Shown here piece after piece: positions 43,284 to 43,435 of a stretch of DNA of 43,435 nucleotides. The notes under the pieces were generated by a model that was not told where the DNA came from, made no database searches, and was given only the letters and a program-made list of their open reading frames with translations. This DNA comes from an uncultured bacterium (GTDB lineage Bacteria > Bacteroidota > Bacteroidia > Bacteroidales > Bacteroidaceae). The DNA lies in assembly GCA_945829425.1 (NCBI GenBank), contig CALZUQ010000022.1, positions 1-43,435 on the forward strand, given 5' to 3'. Made by a program: the position numbers and the translations under genes. Numbering within the stretch: the first letter of the stretch is position 1; every line of letters begins with the position of its first letter.

Positions 43284-43435
43284 GGGAGAGAGGGGGATAA
43301 TATTTGTACTACCCTAAAAAAAATTGAATGGATTTATACTTAAACCGTATGGTTAGTTGAATGAAAATATTACGGTAACGGCAAAAAATGTTAACTTGTT
43401 AACGTTAATTTGGCATTAACATCCAACTTCGTTAA
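43284..43435. other. Intergenic end of the window
   Basis: AT-rich; contains two palindromic GTTAAC hexamers separated by TT (about 43391-43404) and an AACGTTAA. It may be a promoter or operator of a gene beyond the window; no coding start is seen. Confidence 0.4.

Overview
The window reads as a chromosome segment of a Bacteroidales bacterium, most likely Prevotella or a close relative. Pointers are a SusC/SusD pair, a PorT-type T9SS protein, DUF6078 and DUF2795 small proteins, a dxs-trkA-trkH cluster, and many matches to the Bacteroidetes promoter (-33 TTTG / -7 TAnnTTTG). Genus-level placement is an inference from gene content; no rRNA is present.

Layout. 0.2-2 kb: a compact two-gene ATPase + DUF4435 (TOPRIM-like) module resembling a reduced PARIS/OLD-type system. 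2-9 kb: housekeeping and transport genes (EamA transporter, CPA2 antiporter, LolD-like ATPase, CvfB-like S1 protein, tRNA-Val(UAC), ComEC). 8.9-12 kb, minus strand: an acyltransferase, a DUF2795 protein, a small methyltransferase-like protein and a Cof-type HAD phosphatase. 12.9-18 kb: a SusC/SusD pair behind a long leader carrying five 22-bp tandem repeats. 18-22 kb: DUF6078, a large inverted repeat, and a secreted Ig-like repeat protein with four near-identical 348-bp repeats. 22-29.5 kb, minus strand: a PfoR-like/PTS EIIC-like protein, asd, trkH, trkA and dxs. 29.6-31 kb: a bleomycin-hydrolase-like C1 peptidase whose signal peptide is cut off by an in-frame amber codon. 31-33.7 kb: a 5'-nucleotidase split into two genes in reversed domain order, followed by porT. 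33.9-35 kb: a 2[4Fe-4S] ferredoxin and an AraC regulator. 35-36.8 kb: an AAA/PD-(D/E)XK protein. 37-41 kb, minus strand: a replication/lysis-type island (small protein, CHC2-TOPRIM primase, DUF5675-like protein, DUF3987-like ATPase, M15 peptidase) with no structural phage genes. 41.3-43.3 kb: an overlapping pair of unrecognised genes, the second a predicted HExxH zinc peptidase.

The least expected pattern is in the small repeats. At least five unrelated genes (acyltransferase, EIIC-like protein, trkH, DUF3987-like ATPase, primase) have their stop codon inside a short tandem array that runs on downstream. The unit length and sequence differ each time (14, 16, 18, 26 and about 30 bp). Other arrays sit directly in front of a start codon (10.9 kb) or in leaders (12.7, 19.2 and 31.1 kb). 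The best candidates for an undescribed system are the 41.3-43.3 kb peptidase pair, the miniature ATPase/DUF4435 pair, and this stop-codon-centred minisatellite pattern.
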